A stretch of 64,000 nucleotides of DNA from the NCBI RefSeq assembly GCF_036182465.1, contig NZ_CP108081.1, forward strand, positions 3,472,001 to 3,536,000, given 5' to 3'. The position numbers were made by a program, and so were the translations under genes. Source of the stretch: Streptomyces sp. NBC_00258 (GTDB lineage Bacteria > Actinomycetota > Actinomycetes > Streptomycetales > Streptomycetaceae). Under the pieces are notes generated by a model. The model did no database searches, had not been told where the DNA came from, and worked only from the letters and a program-made list of their open reading frames with translations. Positions 7,720 through 15,959 of the stretch are shown piece after piece; the stretch's first letter is position 1, and each line of letters opens with the position of its first letter.

Positions 7720-9447
7720 TCAGGCGCCCGGCCGCGCGGTGCCGACCGCGACCGCGCCGTCGTCCAGCCGGGCCCGCACTTCTCGCCCGCCGCTCCAGCG
7801 GACGTGGATCTCGTTCGTCCCCGCCAGGACGGTCACGGCCACCGACTCCTCCAGCGGGACCGGCTCCGGCTCGGCGGTGAGGCGGGCGAGTGCGACGAAG
7901 ACGGTGTCCACGGCGGCCATGGCACCGGTCAATCCGTCGGTGTCGCTCAACAAGCCCTGGACAGGCTGGAGTTCGGCGCGCGCGCCGCTCTCCCCCGCCG
8001 CCCATCCCGTGACACGCACCGCCGTCCCCTCGGGCGCGCCCGACACCCGGAACGCCCGTACCTCCACCGCACCCTCGGCCAGCACGAGGCTCGTGACTCG
8101 GGCACCGGAGGCCGTCGTGTGCCGGGAGGCCACCCAGCCCTCGCCCACGCCCAACGGCTCGATCCCGGTACGGCCCGGATCGTCTCCGACGAACACGCTG
8201 TTGTCGTACGACGGTGAGGGCGTCGTCACCGTGGAGTACGCGAGGCGTGTGTAGTAGGGGTCGTAGCGGACGTCCTCGCTGCCGTGGTTGTGGAGGCGGA
8301 CCAGGCCGTCCGAACTCGTGGACTGCAGTAGCCAGTTGGGTGCGGCGACGGCTGTCACCGCGTCCGCCCGCTCGGCCGGGCCGGGTTCCTCCTGCGCCGT
8401 CCACACCTCGTGGTCCGGCGGCAGCAGCAGACCGAGGAAGCCCTTGCTCGCCCAGTACGGGGAGGCGGGGCCCGAATAGCCTTGGAGGACAGCGGAGTCG
8501 GGGCCGTGCCAGCCGAGGGTGAGCAGGCCGCGGTCGTCGACAGCTCCCCGGTCGAGGAAGTACTTCAGCGCGCCGGACGCCAGCCGCCGCGTCTCCCCCG
8601 GCGACAGGGGCGTACGGCCGGTGAGCGCTCCCAGCCAGAGGGGGGCGGTCGTCGCGAAGCGGTACGTCAGTGAGCGGCCCTGGTGCATCGGCGCGCCGTC
8701 GCCCCCGAACAGGCGGGCGTAGTCGGCGAGATGGGCCGAGAGGCGACCGCCGTAGAGATCCAGCAGCCGTTCGTCGTCGGCCAGCCAGGCGTGCAGCACC
8801 GGGTACAGGTGCATGGCCCAGCCGTTGTAGTAGTCGAAGGCGCGCCCGTCGCCGTCGGTGTACCAGCCGTCGCCGACGTACCACTTCTCGATGCGGTCGA
8901 GGCCCCGGTCGACCGCGGCACGGGACAGCGCGGTCTCGTAGCCGATCTCCTCCAGGAAGCCGCCGACCGTCACCGGGAACAACTCCCAGTTGCAGGGCCA
9001 GGGTTCGGCCGTCAGCGCGCCGCCGAGCCAGGCCGCGGCCCGCTGCCGTACGCCGTCGTCGAGCCGGTCCCAGAGGAGGGGCCGGGTGAGGCGCAGGGCG
9101 AGGGCGATGGAGGCGGCCTCGACGAGGGGCTGGCTGCGGTCCTCGACGCTGGGCCAGACGCCGGCCGTTCCGGCGGCGAGGCCTTCGGCGTACCGCTCCA
9201 GGGCCTTCTCGTCGCGGCGGAAGGCCGCCAGCATCAGCGTACGGGCGTATCCCTCCAGGCCGTCGGAGAGGCGGCCCGACCAGCTCGTGTGCTCGCCGGG
9301 CAGGTGGTAGAGGGCTCGGTCCTCGGTCGCGTACGGTTCGACGGCCGCGAGCAGGGAGTCGGCTGCCGCCTCCCAATGGGCGCGTGTGCAGCCGGTGTGC
9401 GGGCTGAGGGTGCGGTCCTCGGGGACTCCGGCGGGGCGTGCGGACAT
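7720..9447 (-). CDS. DUF2264-domain protein, probable glycan-active enzyme
   Basis: The 575-residue product matches the DUF2264 family: a helical (alpha/alpha)6-type barrel in the N-terminal 380 residues (HTSWSGRLSDGLEGYART, GDGWYTDGDGRAFDYYNGWAMHLYP, GDGAPMHQGRSLTYRFATTAPLW) and a C-terminal beta-sandwich. Members occur in polysaccharide utilisation loci and resemble uronide-processing glycoside hydrolases; a catalytic assignment here is inference. No signal peptide, so it would act on imported oligosaccharides. It has an AGGAAG ribosome site. It lies downstream of the GH43/CE12 operon on the same strand, separated by a terminator-like hairpin. Confidence 0.75.
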   Translation of the reverse strand: MSARPAGVPEDRTLSPHTGCTRAHWEAAADSLLAAVEPYATEDRALYHLPGEHTSWSGRLSDGLEGYARTLMLAAFRRDEKALERYAEGLAAGTAGVWPSVEDRSQPLVEAASIALALRLTRPLLWDRLDDGVRQRAAAWLGGALTAEPWPCNWELFPVTVGGFLEEIGYETALSRAAVDRGLDRIEKWYVGDGWYTDGDGRAFDYYNGWAMHLYPVLHAWLADDERLLDLYGGRLSAHLADYARLFGGDGAPMHQGRSLTYRFATTAPLWLGALTGRTPLSPGETRRLASGALKYFLDRGAVDDRGLLTLGWHGPDSAVLQGYSGPASPYWASKGFLGLLLPPDHEVWTAQEEPGPAERADAVTAVAAPNWLLQSTSSDGLVRLHNHGSEDVRYDPYYTRLAYSTVTTPSPSYDNSVFVGDDPGRTGIEPLGVGEGWVASRHTTASGARVTSLVLAEGAVEVRAFRVSGAPEGTAVRVTGWAAGESGARAELQPVQGLLSDTDGLTGAMAAVDTVFVALARLTAEPEPVPLEESVAVTVLAGTNEIHVRWSGGREVRARLDDGAVAVGTARPGA

Positions 9448-9500
9448 CGGTTGGGCTTCCTGTCTCGCTCGGGTGGAACGGGCAATGCGTACGGGCCCCC

Positions 9501-9534
9501 GGGGCGCCCCAGGGATGCGTACCTGGGACGCCCC
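9501..9534 (-). terminator. Hairpin terminator after the acetylesterase gene
   Basis: Arms GGGGCGCCCCAGG and CCTGGGACGCCCC pair with one mismatch across an 8-base loop, in the gap between the acetylesterase stop and the DUF2264 start. No T-tract is present, as is common in Streptomyces. Confidence 0.5.
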
Positions 9535-9565
9535 GGTTCCGGACGGGACGCCCCAGGAGTCCAGC

Positions 9566-10603
9566 TCACCTCACCAGGCGCTCGGGCACCAGGTGTTGGG
9601 CAAGGAGTTCGTCACGGACGAGTTCCGCGTACGCCGTCGCGCCGTACGCGGAGGTGTGCGTGTTGTCCCTCTTCTCGTTGTAGAGGTAGAGCGCCTTGGA
9701 GCCCTCGACACCCAGCGACTCGACCAGGGCCTTCGTCCTGGCCGTGAGGTCGATGAGCGGCACGTCGTGCGCGGCGGCGACCGAGCGGGTGACTGCCGGA
9801 TGGTCGACGCCGAGGCCGTTCACCAGCAGGGCCGTGCCGTTGTTGAGGGTGCCGTCGCTGTTGAACCAGCGGCGGACGATGGGGGTGACCAGAACCGGAC
9901 GGCCACCCTTGTCCCGTACGCCCGCGACGAGTGTTTCCAGGTTCGCGCGGTACGTGGCCTCGTCGGTCTGCTTGTCGTTGTGGGCGAGCTGGACAAGGAC
10001 GAGGTCGCCCCTGCGGATCAGCGGCTGGACGGTCCCGAAGAGCCGCGGGTCGGCGAGGTAGGTGACCGTACTCTCCCCTGAATCCCCGTAGTTGGCGACC
10101 GAGACGCCCTTGCGGAGGTACTGCGGGAGTTGCTGGCCCCAGCCGGAGTAGGGGTCGCCCGGCTGGTCGCAGACCGTGGAGTCGCCGACGAGGAAGATCT
10201 GCCGGGTGTGCCGGGCGGCGGCCGGAGTGACCCGGATGTCGGCGAGTGCGGGTGCCGAGCCGCCGACGACCAGGTCGAGACCGGGCGTGCCCTCGGCTCC
10301 GGTGGGTTCGCCCTCGGGGGTGCGGACGTTCACGGTGAACGTGCGGGTCACCGGCTCGCCCGCCCCGGTGGGCGTCTCGGCGAGCAGGGTGCGTCGCGTT
10401 TCCCCGGTGATGCCGGTGCTCGCCGCGGTGTCACCGCCGAGCCGGACGCGTACGTCGTACGTGCCGGGCGCGACGTCGAAGTGGCATGCAGTCGCCGTGC
10501 AGTTCTCCAGTCCCATGCCACGGCCGTGCGCCTGGGCCGGGACGGCGGACAGGGCCGTGGCGATGGTCAGCGTGGCCAGCAGGGTGATCGTCGTGCGTCT
10601 CAA
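9566..10603 (-). CDS. Secreted rhamnogalacturonan acetylesterase (CE12-like SGNH)
   Basis: The 345-residue product has a signal peptide (MRRTTITLL, cleavage near AQA-HG), a beta-rich N-terminal domain, and an SGNH catalytic domain. The nucleophile lies in IFLVGDSTVCDQ, the oxyanion Gly in NYGDSGES, the Asn in QLAHNDKQ, and the catalytic Asp/His pair in DNTHTSAYGA. This arrangement is that of rhamnogalacturonan acetylesterases, which deacetylate the pectin backbone. The start is TTG with a GAGGAG site six bases upstream, overlapping the stop of the preceding GH43 gene region, so it is the third gene of that operon. Confidence 0.85.
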   Translation of the reverse strand: MRRTTITLLATLTIATALSAVPAQAHGRGMGLENCTATACHFDVAPGTYDVRVRLGGDTAASTGITGETRRTLLAETPTGAGEPVTRTFTVNVRTPEGEPTGAEGTPGLDLVVGGSAPALADIRVTPAAARHTRQIFLVGDSTVCDQPGDPYSGWGQQLPQYLRKGVSVANYGDSGESTVTYLADPRLFGTVQPLIRRGDLVLVQLAHNDKQTDEATYRANLETLVAGVRDKGGRPVLVTPIVRRWFNSDGTLNNGTALLVNGLGVDHPAVTRSVAAAHDVPLIDLTARTKALVESLGVEGSKALYLYNEKRDNTHTSAYGATAYAELVRDELLAQHLVPERLVR

Positions 10604-10612
10604 CGCGACTCC

Positions 10613-12025
10613 TCAGGTTCCTCGGGTCCACTGCTGGTTGGTCGCACCGTTGCACGTGTACGTGATGATCGCGGCGGAGTCGGCGGTGGAGGCGCCGTTC
10701 ACGTCCAGGCACTCGCCACTCGCGCGGGAGGTGACGCTCACGTAGGAGCCGCTGGTGGTGAGCGACCACTGCTGGTTGGCCGCCGAGGAGTTGCAGTTCT
10801 CCTGGGTGACGGTGTTGGCGTTCTCCTGAACGCACAGGGAGCTGTTCCGCACGTTCAGCTGGTAGTAGCCGCTGCCCACGGACTTGAACCAGTACTTCTG
10901 GTTGTTGCCGCCGTTGCAGGTGTACTGCTTGATCTGGGCGCCCGCCCACAGCGACTGGCTGGTCACGTCGGCGCACTTGGAGGAGTTGCGGGCGATCAGC
11001 GTGTTGTACGTGGCGCTCGTTCCGGTGACCGTCCCGGCGGTCGTGTCGACGGTGACCTCCGGGGACCAGGACATGGACATCGTGGTCGAGCTCGGGAACG
11101 TCAACGGCAGCCACACATAACGGGAGTCGTTGACCGTGCCGCCGAAGGAGTTGCCCCAGCGGTCGCCCATGTAGAGGTACGAGGTGCCCGAACTCCCCTG
11201 CACGGGAAGGACGTACGCGGTCTGTGAGCCGTAGGTCGTAGAGTCGCCGACGTTCGTCATGGCCGTCCACGGGCCCGCGATCGAGGTCGCCGTGGCGTAC
11301 TGCTGCTGGTTGGGGTTCCAGCCCGTCGCGCCCGAAGTCAGCATGAAGTAGACGCCGTTGCGCTTGAAGAGCGCCGGGGCCTCGCGGTGGCCGCCGTGCC
11401 AGGGGTCCGCGACCAGGCTCGCGATGCCCGTGTAGTCGGCGGTCAGGCGGTAGATCTGGAGGTCGTAGTTCTCGCGGGCCGCGGAGATCATGTATCCGGC
11501 GCCGTCGGTGTCCACGAACACCGTGATGTCACGGGACATGTGCGTGCCGAGCGGCCGGAAGCTGCCCTGCCAGGTGTAGTTGCCGTCGACCGTGTCCGAG
11601 ACGGCGACCGCCGCGCGGGCCTCGCCGTAGTCGACGCCGTTCTCCTTGTGCATCCACATCACGAACTTGCCGGTGGACGCGTTGTACATGACCTTCGGCC
11701 GCTCGATGTTCGCGGTCGCCAGTTCCGGATCGCTCGCCTCGGTGAGGACGTGGTTGCGGAACTCCCAGTTCTTCAGGTCCGTCGAGCGGTAGGCGTCCAC
11801 GTACCGGAAGGTGTTGTCACTGTTCCGGTTCTCGCCGAACCAGTAGTAGTACGAGCCGACCTTGATGACCCCACCGCCGTGGGCGTGCAGCGGGTTGCCG
11901 CTGGTGTCGGTGAACTGCGTGCCGTTGGTGACGGTCTGGGGCGCCGCCTGGGCCGGGCCCGCGGTGGCGAGTGCGCCGGCCAGCGCCAGACAGAGGGCGA
12001 GGAGTACCGCGTACGCACGTCTCAT
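10613..12025 (-). CDS. Secreted GH43 galactanase-like enzyme with CBM13 (ricin) domain
   Basis: The 470-residue protein has a signal peptide (about 28 residues, ending AQA-AP). A five-blade GH43 propeller follows (NPLHAHGGGVIKVGSYYYWFGE, then RDITVFVDTDGAGYMI and HREAPALFKRNGVYFMLTSG). The C-terminal 130 residues form a beta-trefoil with QxW repeats (CNGGNNQKYW, NSSAANQQW, CNGATNQQW), a CBM13. This pairing is typical of exo-beta-1,3-galactanases (GH43_24) that attack arabinogalactan side chains. The ATG has an AAGGAGAG site, and its ATGA overlaps the stop of the upstream GH43 gene. Confidence 0.85.
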   Translation of the reverse strand: MRRAYAVLLALCLALAGALATAGPAQAAPQTVTNGTQFTDTSGNPLHAHGGGVIKVGSYYYWFGENRNSDNTFRYVDAYRSTDLKNWEFRNHVLTEASDPELATANIERPKVMYNASTGKFVMWMHKENGVDYGEARAAVAVSDTVDGNYTWQGSFRPLGTHMSRDITVFVDTDGAGYMISAARENYDLQIYRLTADYTGIASLVADPWHGGHREAPALFKRNGVYFMLTSGATGWNPNQQQYATATSIAGPWTAMTNVGDSTTYGSQTAYVLPVQGSSGTSYLYMGDRWGNSFGGTVNDSRYVWLPLTFPSSTTMSMSWSPEVTVDTTAGTVTGTSATYNTLIARNSSKCADVTSQSLWAGAQIKQYTCNGGNNQKYWFKSVGSGYYQLNVRNSSLCVQENANTVTQENCNSSAANQQWSLTTSGSYVSVTSRASGECLDVNGASTADSAAIITYTCNGATNQQWTRGT

Positions 12026-13113
12026 CGGACACTCTCCTTCGAGGTGTCGGCCACGGGGATGCCGAAGTCGGGGGTGCCGTCGGGCTTCCAGCCGAGCCGT
12101 TGAATGCGGGTGTGCCGGTTGGGGTCGTTCAGCGGGTCGCCGACGATGTCCTTGTACTGGCGGGCGTGGTAGACGAGGACGTCGGTGCGGCCGTCCTCGG
12201 CGACGGTGAAGCTGTTGTGGCCCGGGCCGTACTGCTCGGTGGTGTCGTTGCTGGTGAAGACGGGCGTGGGCGACTTGGACCAGTTGGCCGGGTCCATGAG
12301 GTCGCTGTCGGCGTCGGCGGTCAGCAGGCCCATGCAGTAGTTGAAGTCGGTGGCGCTCGCCGAGTACGACATGAAGACGCGGCCGTGGCGTTTGATGACC
12401 GACGGGCCCTCGTTGACCTTGTAACCGATCACCTCCCACGGCAACTCCGGTGTGGTGAGCCGGACCTGAGGTCCCGTCAGGGTCAGCGGGTCCGCCATCT
12501 CGGACAGCCAGACCGCGGTGTTGTTGTCCATGCCGGGCTCGTGCTGCGCCCAGGCGAGATAGCGGGTGCCCCGGTGGGTGAAGGTCGTGGCGTCGAGGGA
12601 GAAGGTCTCCCACGCCGTCTTCAACTGGCCCTTCTCGACCCACTCCCCGCGGAAGGGATCGCGGCTCGCGTTCTCCAGCACCCAGATGCGGATGGCCCAG
12701 ATGTCGTTCGCGGGCGCGGCGGCGAAGTAGATGTACCACTTGCCGTCGATGTGGTGGATCTCCGGCGCCCAGATGTGCGCGCCCATGTCGCCGCTCGCGT
12801 GCTTCGTCCAGATCACGGACTCGGCGGCCCTGGTCAGCCCGCGCAGGGTCCGGGAGCGGCGCAGGATGATCCTGTCGTACTCGGGGGCCGTGGCCGTGAA
12901 GTAGTAGTAGCCGTCCCTGTGACGGTGGATGTGCGGGTCGGCGCGGTTGCGGACGAGCGGGTTGACGTACCGGCCGCCCGGTCCGGTCCCGTCGGCGGCG
13001 GCCTCGGCGACCCCGGGTACGGCGGCCGCGAGCGCGCCCGCGGCCAGGGCGCCCTTCAGGACGAGTCTTCGGCTGGGGACTTCGGACGGGGCGACGTCGT
13101 CACTGCGGCTCAT
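12022..13113 (-). CDS. Tat-exported GH43 arabinofuranosidase/arabinanase-like enzyme
   Basis: The 363-residue protein begins with a twin-arginine signal (SRRLVLKGALAAGALAA). The GH43 propeller follows: VRNRADPHIHRHRDGYYYFT with the catalytic Asp, then MGAHIWAPEIHHIDGKWYIYF and NEGPSVIKRHGRVFMSYS with the general acid Glu. Family resemblance is to exo-alpha-arabinofuranosidases. It is the first gene of a three-gene operon (GH43, GH43-CBM13, acetylesterase), with a 4-bp overlap to the next. A near-consensus CGAAA-N-TTTCG site lies about 120 bp upstream. Confidence 0.85.
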   Translation of the reverse strand: MSRSDDVAPSEVPSRRLVLKGALAAGALAAAVPGVAEAAADGTGPGGRYVNPLVRNRADPHIHRHRDGYYYFTATAPEYDRIILRRSRTLRGLTRAAESVIWTKHASGDMGAHIWAPEIHHIDGKWYIYFAAAPANDIWAIRIWVLENASRDPFRGEWVEKGQLKTAWETFSLDATTFTHRGTRYLAWAQHEPGMDNNTAVWLSEMADPLTLTGPQVRLTTPELPWEVIGYKVNEGPSVIKRHGRVFMSYSASATDFNYCMGLLTADADSDLMDPANWSKSPTPVFTSNDTTEQYGPGHNSFTVAEDGRTDVLVYHARQYKDIVGDPLNDPNRHTRIQRLGWKPDGTPDFGIPVADTSKESVR

Positions 13114-13229
13114 GCGTGTGTCCCTCCACGCTCATGTTCACAATTTCGAACAACATCTGACATTAAGAAACGCCGAAACCGTAAGGGCGCGTTCCGGGGA
13201 GGTCAACGGATCGGGAGCGATCCGAGGCG

Positions 13230-13253
13230 CGAAACTTTTGCGACCGAAGTTTC
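13230..13253. promoter_or_regulatory. Imperfect CGAAA-N-TTTCG operator between GH43 operon and surface-protein gene
   Basis: CGAAACTTTTG (13230-13240) differs by one base from the perfect CGAAACTTTCG found upstream of the LacI gene at 23939. With the following AAGTTTC (13247-13253) it also forms the inverted repeat GAAACTT/AAGTTTC. It lies in the divergent promoter region and could serve both directions. Confidence 0.45.
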
Positions 13254-13289
13254 TGTTATCCGCCCCGGGTCACACCCGTCTCCACGGAC

Positions 13290-15518
13290 GTGAACAAGAA
13301 CATCCGCGTACCGGCGGCAGGGATTCGCGTACGGGCGACAGGGATTCATGGACGGGCGGCGGGAATCCGTGGGCGGCTGGCCGGAGCCTGCGGGGCGCTC
13401 GCCGTCGTCGTCGCGGCAGGAGTCACGGCACCGGCCGCGGTGGCGGCGCCCGCCGGGGCGAAGGACGTCACCACGGCGGTGCTCGCCGACCGGGACGTGA
13501 CGCTGAGCGGAGACACCGTGGTGACGGTGCCGGCCGGGGAGACCACGTACGACGGGGTGTTCCGGGGCGAGGGCACGCTCACCGTGCGCGGCTCCGGCAC
13601 CCTGGTCCTCACCAAGAACAGCGACTTCACGCTGCCCGAGTCCCGGCAGCGGCAGCTGGTCGGCACCCAGGGCGGCAACCACCCGTACACCACCGTGAGC
13701 AACCCGGACCCGCCCGCGATCACCGTCGAGCGCGGGGCGACCCTCCAGTACGGAACGGGTGGCGGCACGGGCCTGATCGGACACTTCCCGTACAACACCC
13801 CGGGCTATCGGCTGAACCAGCTCAACATCAAGGTCGACGGGACGCTGCGGCTCTCCCTCGTACGGACCTTCAACCTCGGCACGATCAGCGGTTCGGGGCT
13901 GGTCAGCCAGCCGCGGTTCATGTGGGGCAAGCTCGACATCGCGGGCACGCACCCGTTCACCGGGGTGATCGACAACGGCACGGCGATGGACGCGGGCAAG
14001 TCCGAGTACCCGGTGTCCCTGCCGAACGCCCGCGCCATCCTCAACCAGGGAACCTGGACCGTCGACACCCCGCTCGGCCGGACGGTCACCCTGCGGCAGA
14101 ACTTCTACCAGCGGGAGTACGGCAGCGACATCAACGTCCAGTCGCGGCCGGGCAGCAAGGTCGTCCTCACCGGCCAGTACAGCTGGTCGAACCAGGGCGG
14201 GGACACCAACCCCTCGCTCAGCGACCCGGCGCTCAACTGGCGGCCCGCACGCAAGAACGTCAACAAGCGCGGCACCAACATCAAGGGTGCCGACGTCCAG
14301 TGGGGCGACGGGACCACCAGCAAGATCTTCATGCCGGGGACGGCCGAGACCGTCTACATCAACCTGCTTGCCGCCAGGTCCCGTTCACTGCTCACGTTCG
14401 ACTACAACGGGCCCGTGACGCTCGGCGCGCCCATCGGCGGCGGCCGGTTCCACGACACGCTGTCCGCGCCCGGCGCCGGGGACGTCGTCATCAAGGGGAC
14501 CAAGGGCAACGACGTCACCTTCGCCGCCGTCCAGTACTACGACGGCTCCACGACCGTCCAGAAGGGCGCGGTCCTGCGGCTTGGCAGCGGAAAGGCGGGC
14601 GGCGACGGCGGGCTCCACACCAGGGGCGACCTCTACAAGGTGGTCAACGACGGCTCTCTGGTGCTCCGCAACGCCTCCAAGCCGCTGGCCCTTTCCCGGA
14701 TCAGCGGCAGCGGCTCGCTCACTCAGTCAGGTGCGGCGACGACAACCCTGACGGGTGCGGCGGTGACGTACACCGGGACGACGACCGTCACGAAGGGCAC
14801 GCTCGCGCTCGACGGGACGGGCCTGGCCCGCAGCAGGACGATCCGCCTCACGGCCTCCGGCGCACGGCTCGACGTCCGCAAGTCGCCCGGCGCGGTGCTG
14901 GATCTGTCCACCTCCCTGTCCGGCAAGGGCACGGTCGTCGGCTCGGTGACCAATGCGGGCGAGGTCTCGGGCGGGGTGACGGTGACCGGCAACTACACAC
15001 AGCGCTCTGGTGGTCAACTCGTCGTACAGGGTGAGGCGTTGAAGGTCGAGGGCAGGGTCGCGCTGGCGGGGAAGCTGGACGCCCGCTCGGTCGCTTCCTC
15101 GAAGGCGACAGCCAAGGCGAAGACGGAATCGGGTTCGCAGACGGAGACGGTCACGCTCATCGACCACGCGGGCAGGGCGAAGACGACCGGCACGTTCACC
15201 GGGCTGAAGGAAGGCGCCGCGGTCCAGGTGGGCAAGGCCGAGTACCGGATCAGCTACCGGGGCGGCGACGGCAACGACGTCGTCCTGACCGCCGTCACCG
15301 AGAGCCCGGCCGCGACCGCCCGTCCTGCCGCGGAGTCGGCCGCACCGAAGACCGCGCGTACGCAGAACGCTGCCGACGAGAGCTCCATACCGCGTACGTG
15401 GTGGCTGGTCGCCGCCGCGCTGGGGTTGCTGGCCACACTGATGATCCCGGTGGCCAGGCGTCGACGGGGGCGCGGGAGGGGCGGGCGCAGGAGGGGCGGG
15501 CGCGGGTCAGCAACTTGA
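13290..15518 (+). CDS. Large exported protein with autotransporter-type beta-strand repeats and C-terminal membrane anchor
   Basis: The 742-residue product starts with an unusually basic, repetitive leader (GIRVRATGIHGRAAGIRGR) and a hydrophobic signal ending near APAAVAAPA. The body is Gly/Thr/Val-rich with repeated units such as GTLTVRGSGTLVLT and YTGTTTVTKGTLALDGTG, the pattern of autotransporter-associated beta-strand (PATR) repeats that form a right-handed beta-helix. The C-terminus has a membrane span (WWLVAAALGLLATLMIPV) and a very basic Arg/Gly tail, so it is probably anchored outside the cell by a sortase-independent stop-transfer. Its function is unknown; a glycan-binding or lyase-like role is inference from the divergent GH43 operon. 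Confidence 0.7.
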   Translation: MNKNIRVPAAGIRVRATGIHGRAAGIRGRLAGACGALAVVVAAGVTAPAAVAAPAGAKDVTTAVLADRDVTLSGDTVVTVPAGETTYDGVFRGEGTLTVRGSGTLVLTKNSDFTLPESRQRQLVGTQGGNHPYTTVSNPDPPAITVERGATLQYGTGGGTGLIGHFPYNTPGYRLNQLNIKVDGTLRLSLVRTFNLGTISGSGLVSQPRFMWGKLDIAGTHPFTGVIDNGTAMDAGKSEYPVSLPNARAILNQGTWTVDTPLGRTVTLRQNFYQREYGSDINVQSRPGSKVVLTGQYSWSNQGGDTNPSLSDPALNWRPARKNVNKRGTNIKGADVQWGDGTTSKIFMPGTAETVYINLLAARSRSLLTFDYNGPVTLGAPIGGGRFHDTLSAPGAGDVVIKGTKGNDVTFAAVQYYDGSTTVQKGAVLRLGSGKAGGDGGLHTRGDLYKVVNDGSLVLRNASKPLALSRISGSGSLTQSGAATTTLTGAAVTYTGTTTVTKGTLALDGTGLARSRTIRLTASGARLDVRKSPGAVLDLSTSLSGKGTVVGSVTNAGEVSGGVTVTGNYTQRSGGQLVVQGEALKVEGRVALAGKLDARSVASSKATAKAKTESGSQTETVTLIDHAGRAKTTGTFTGLKEGAAVQVGKAEYRISYRGGDGNDVVLTAVTESPAATARPAAESAAPKTARTQNAADESSIPRTWWLVAAALGLLATLMIPVARRRRGRGRGGRRRGGRGSAT

Positions 15519-15678
15519 GGACCGCGGAGCGCCCGCCGGCGGTGACGCGCCACACGCCCGTGACGCCGTTCCTGAGGCTGTGCGCGAATGGCTCGAACTC
15601 GGCGCGCTCTGACGGGAGTTGGAAGACCTCGCGGACTTGGTCGGCGAGCTGCGGGGTGAGCGGTGCGACGTCACTCAT
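15505..15678 (-). pseudogene. Remnant of an aminoglycoside-phosphotransferase-like gene
   Basis: About 58 residues of an APH-type N-lobe can be read: MSDVAPLTPQLADQV followed by NGVTGVWRVTAGGRSAVLKLL with the ATP-binding Lys. The similarity stops abruptly where the end of the surface-protein gene begins, and the rest of the kinase is absent. I read this as a truncated leftover of a deletion or rearrangement. Confidence 0.5.
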
Positions 15679-15796
15679 GCGGTGATCCTGAAAGGTCATG
15701 CGGGCCGAGGCCGGGAGGGCGGCCCCCGGCGACCGGGAGGACGAGCCCCGGCCGGTGCGCGGAGAAAATCCCGCGCGCGCTCCCCCGGCCCCTTGC

Positions 15797-15809
15797 TACC
15801 GTCCCCGTC
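15797..15809 (+). promoter_or_regulatory. Leaderless promoter of the thrS attenuator
   Basis: The -10 element TACCGT (15797-15802) is followed by seven bases and then the ATG of the leader peptide at 15810. Transcription would start at or next to the A of that ATG, so the leader peptide is probably read from a leaderless mRNA. No convincing -35 is visible. Confidence 0.5.
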
Positions 15810-15860
15810 ATGAAGCGCGCCCATATGACGACGACGCCGGAGAGTGTCCCGGCGCGCTGA
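15810..15860 (+). CDS. Threonine-rich leader peptide of the thrS attenuator
   Basis: This 16-residue ORF reads MKRAHMTTTPESVPAR, with three consecutive ACG threonine codons at positions 7-9. It stands 14 bp before a very stable hairpin and 100 bp before a threonyl-tRNA synthetase gene. Run-of-cognate-codon leaders are the hallmark of ribosome-mediated attenuation. Within it, AGCGCGCC (15814-15821) is complementary to GGCGCGCT (15851-15858). A ribosome stalled on the Thr codons would cover the first arm and release the second region (15846-15858), where GTCCCGG can pair with CCGGGGC (15882-15888) of the terminator. Codon content is seen; the switching model is inference. Confidence 0.8.
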   Translation: MKRAHMTTTPESVPAR

Positions 15861-15873
15861 CTCATGAGCCAGT

Positions 15874-15907
15874 CCGAAGCCCCGGGGCGAGTGCCCCGGG
15901 GCTTCGG
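15874..15907 (+). terminator. Attenuator hairpin upstream of thrS
   Basis: A perfect 15-bp stem (15874-15888 with 15893-15907, left arm CCGAAGCCCCGGGGC) closes on a GAGT loop between the Thr leader peptide and the synthetase gene. It lies in the transcript of the synthetase and has no U-tract. As a terminator it would switch off synthetase expression when charged Thr-tRNA is plentiful. Confidence 0.75.
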
Positions 15908-15959
15908 CGTACCCGGTCACTCACCCGGACACCTTCCCGTCCACGAGGAGACCGCCACC

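Noticed and set aside
7679..9376. A 565-codon frame overlapping the DUF2264 gene
   Set aside because: Same strand but another frame; low-complexity Arg/Gly/Pro product.
12929..15034. A 701-codon plus-strand frame
   Set aside because: Out-of-frame shadow of the surface-protein gene with Arg/His/Gly-rich nonsense.
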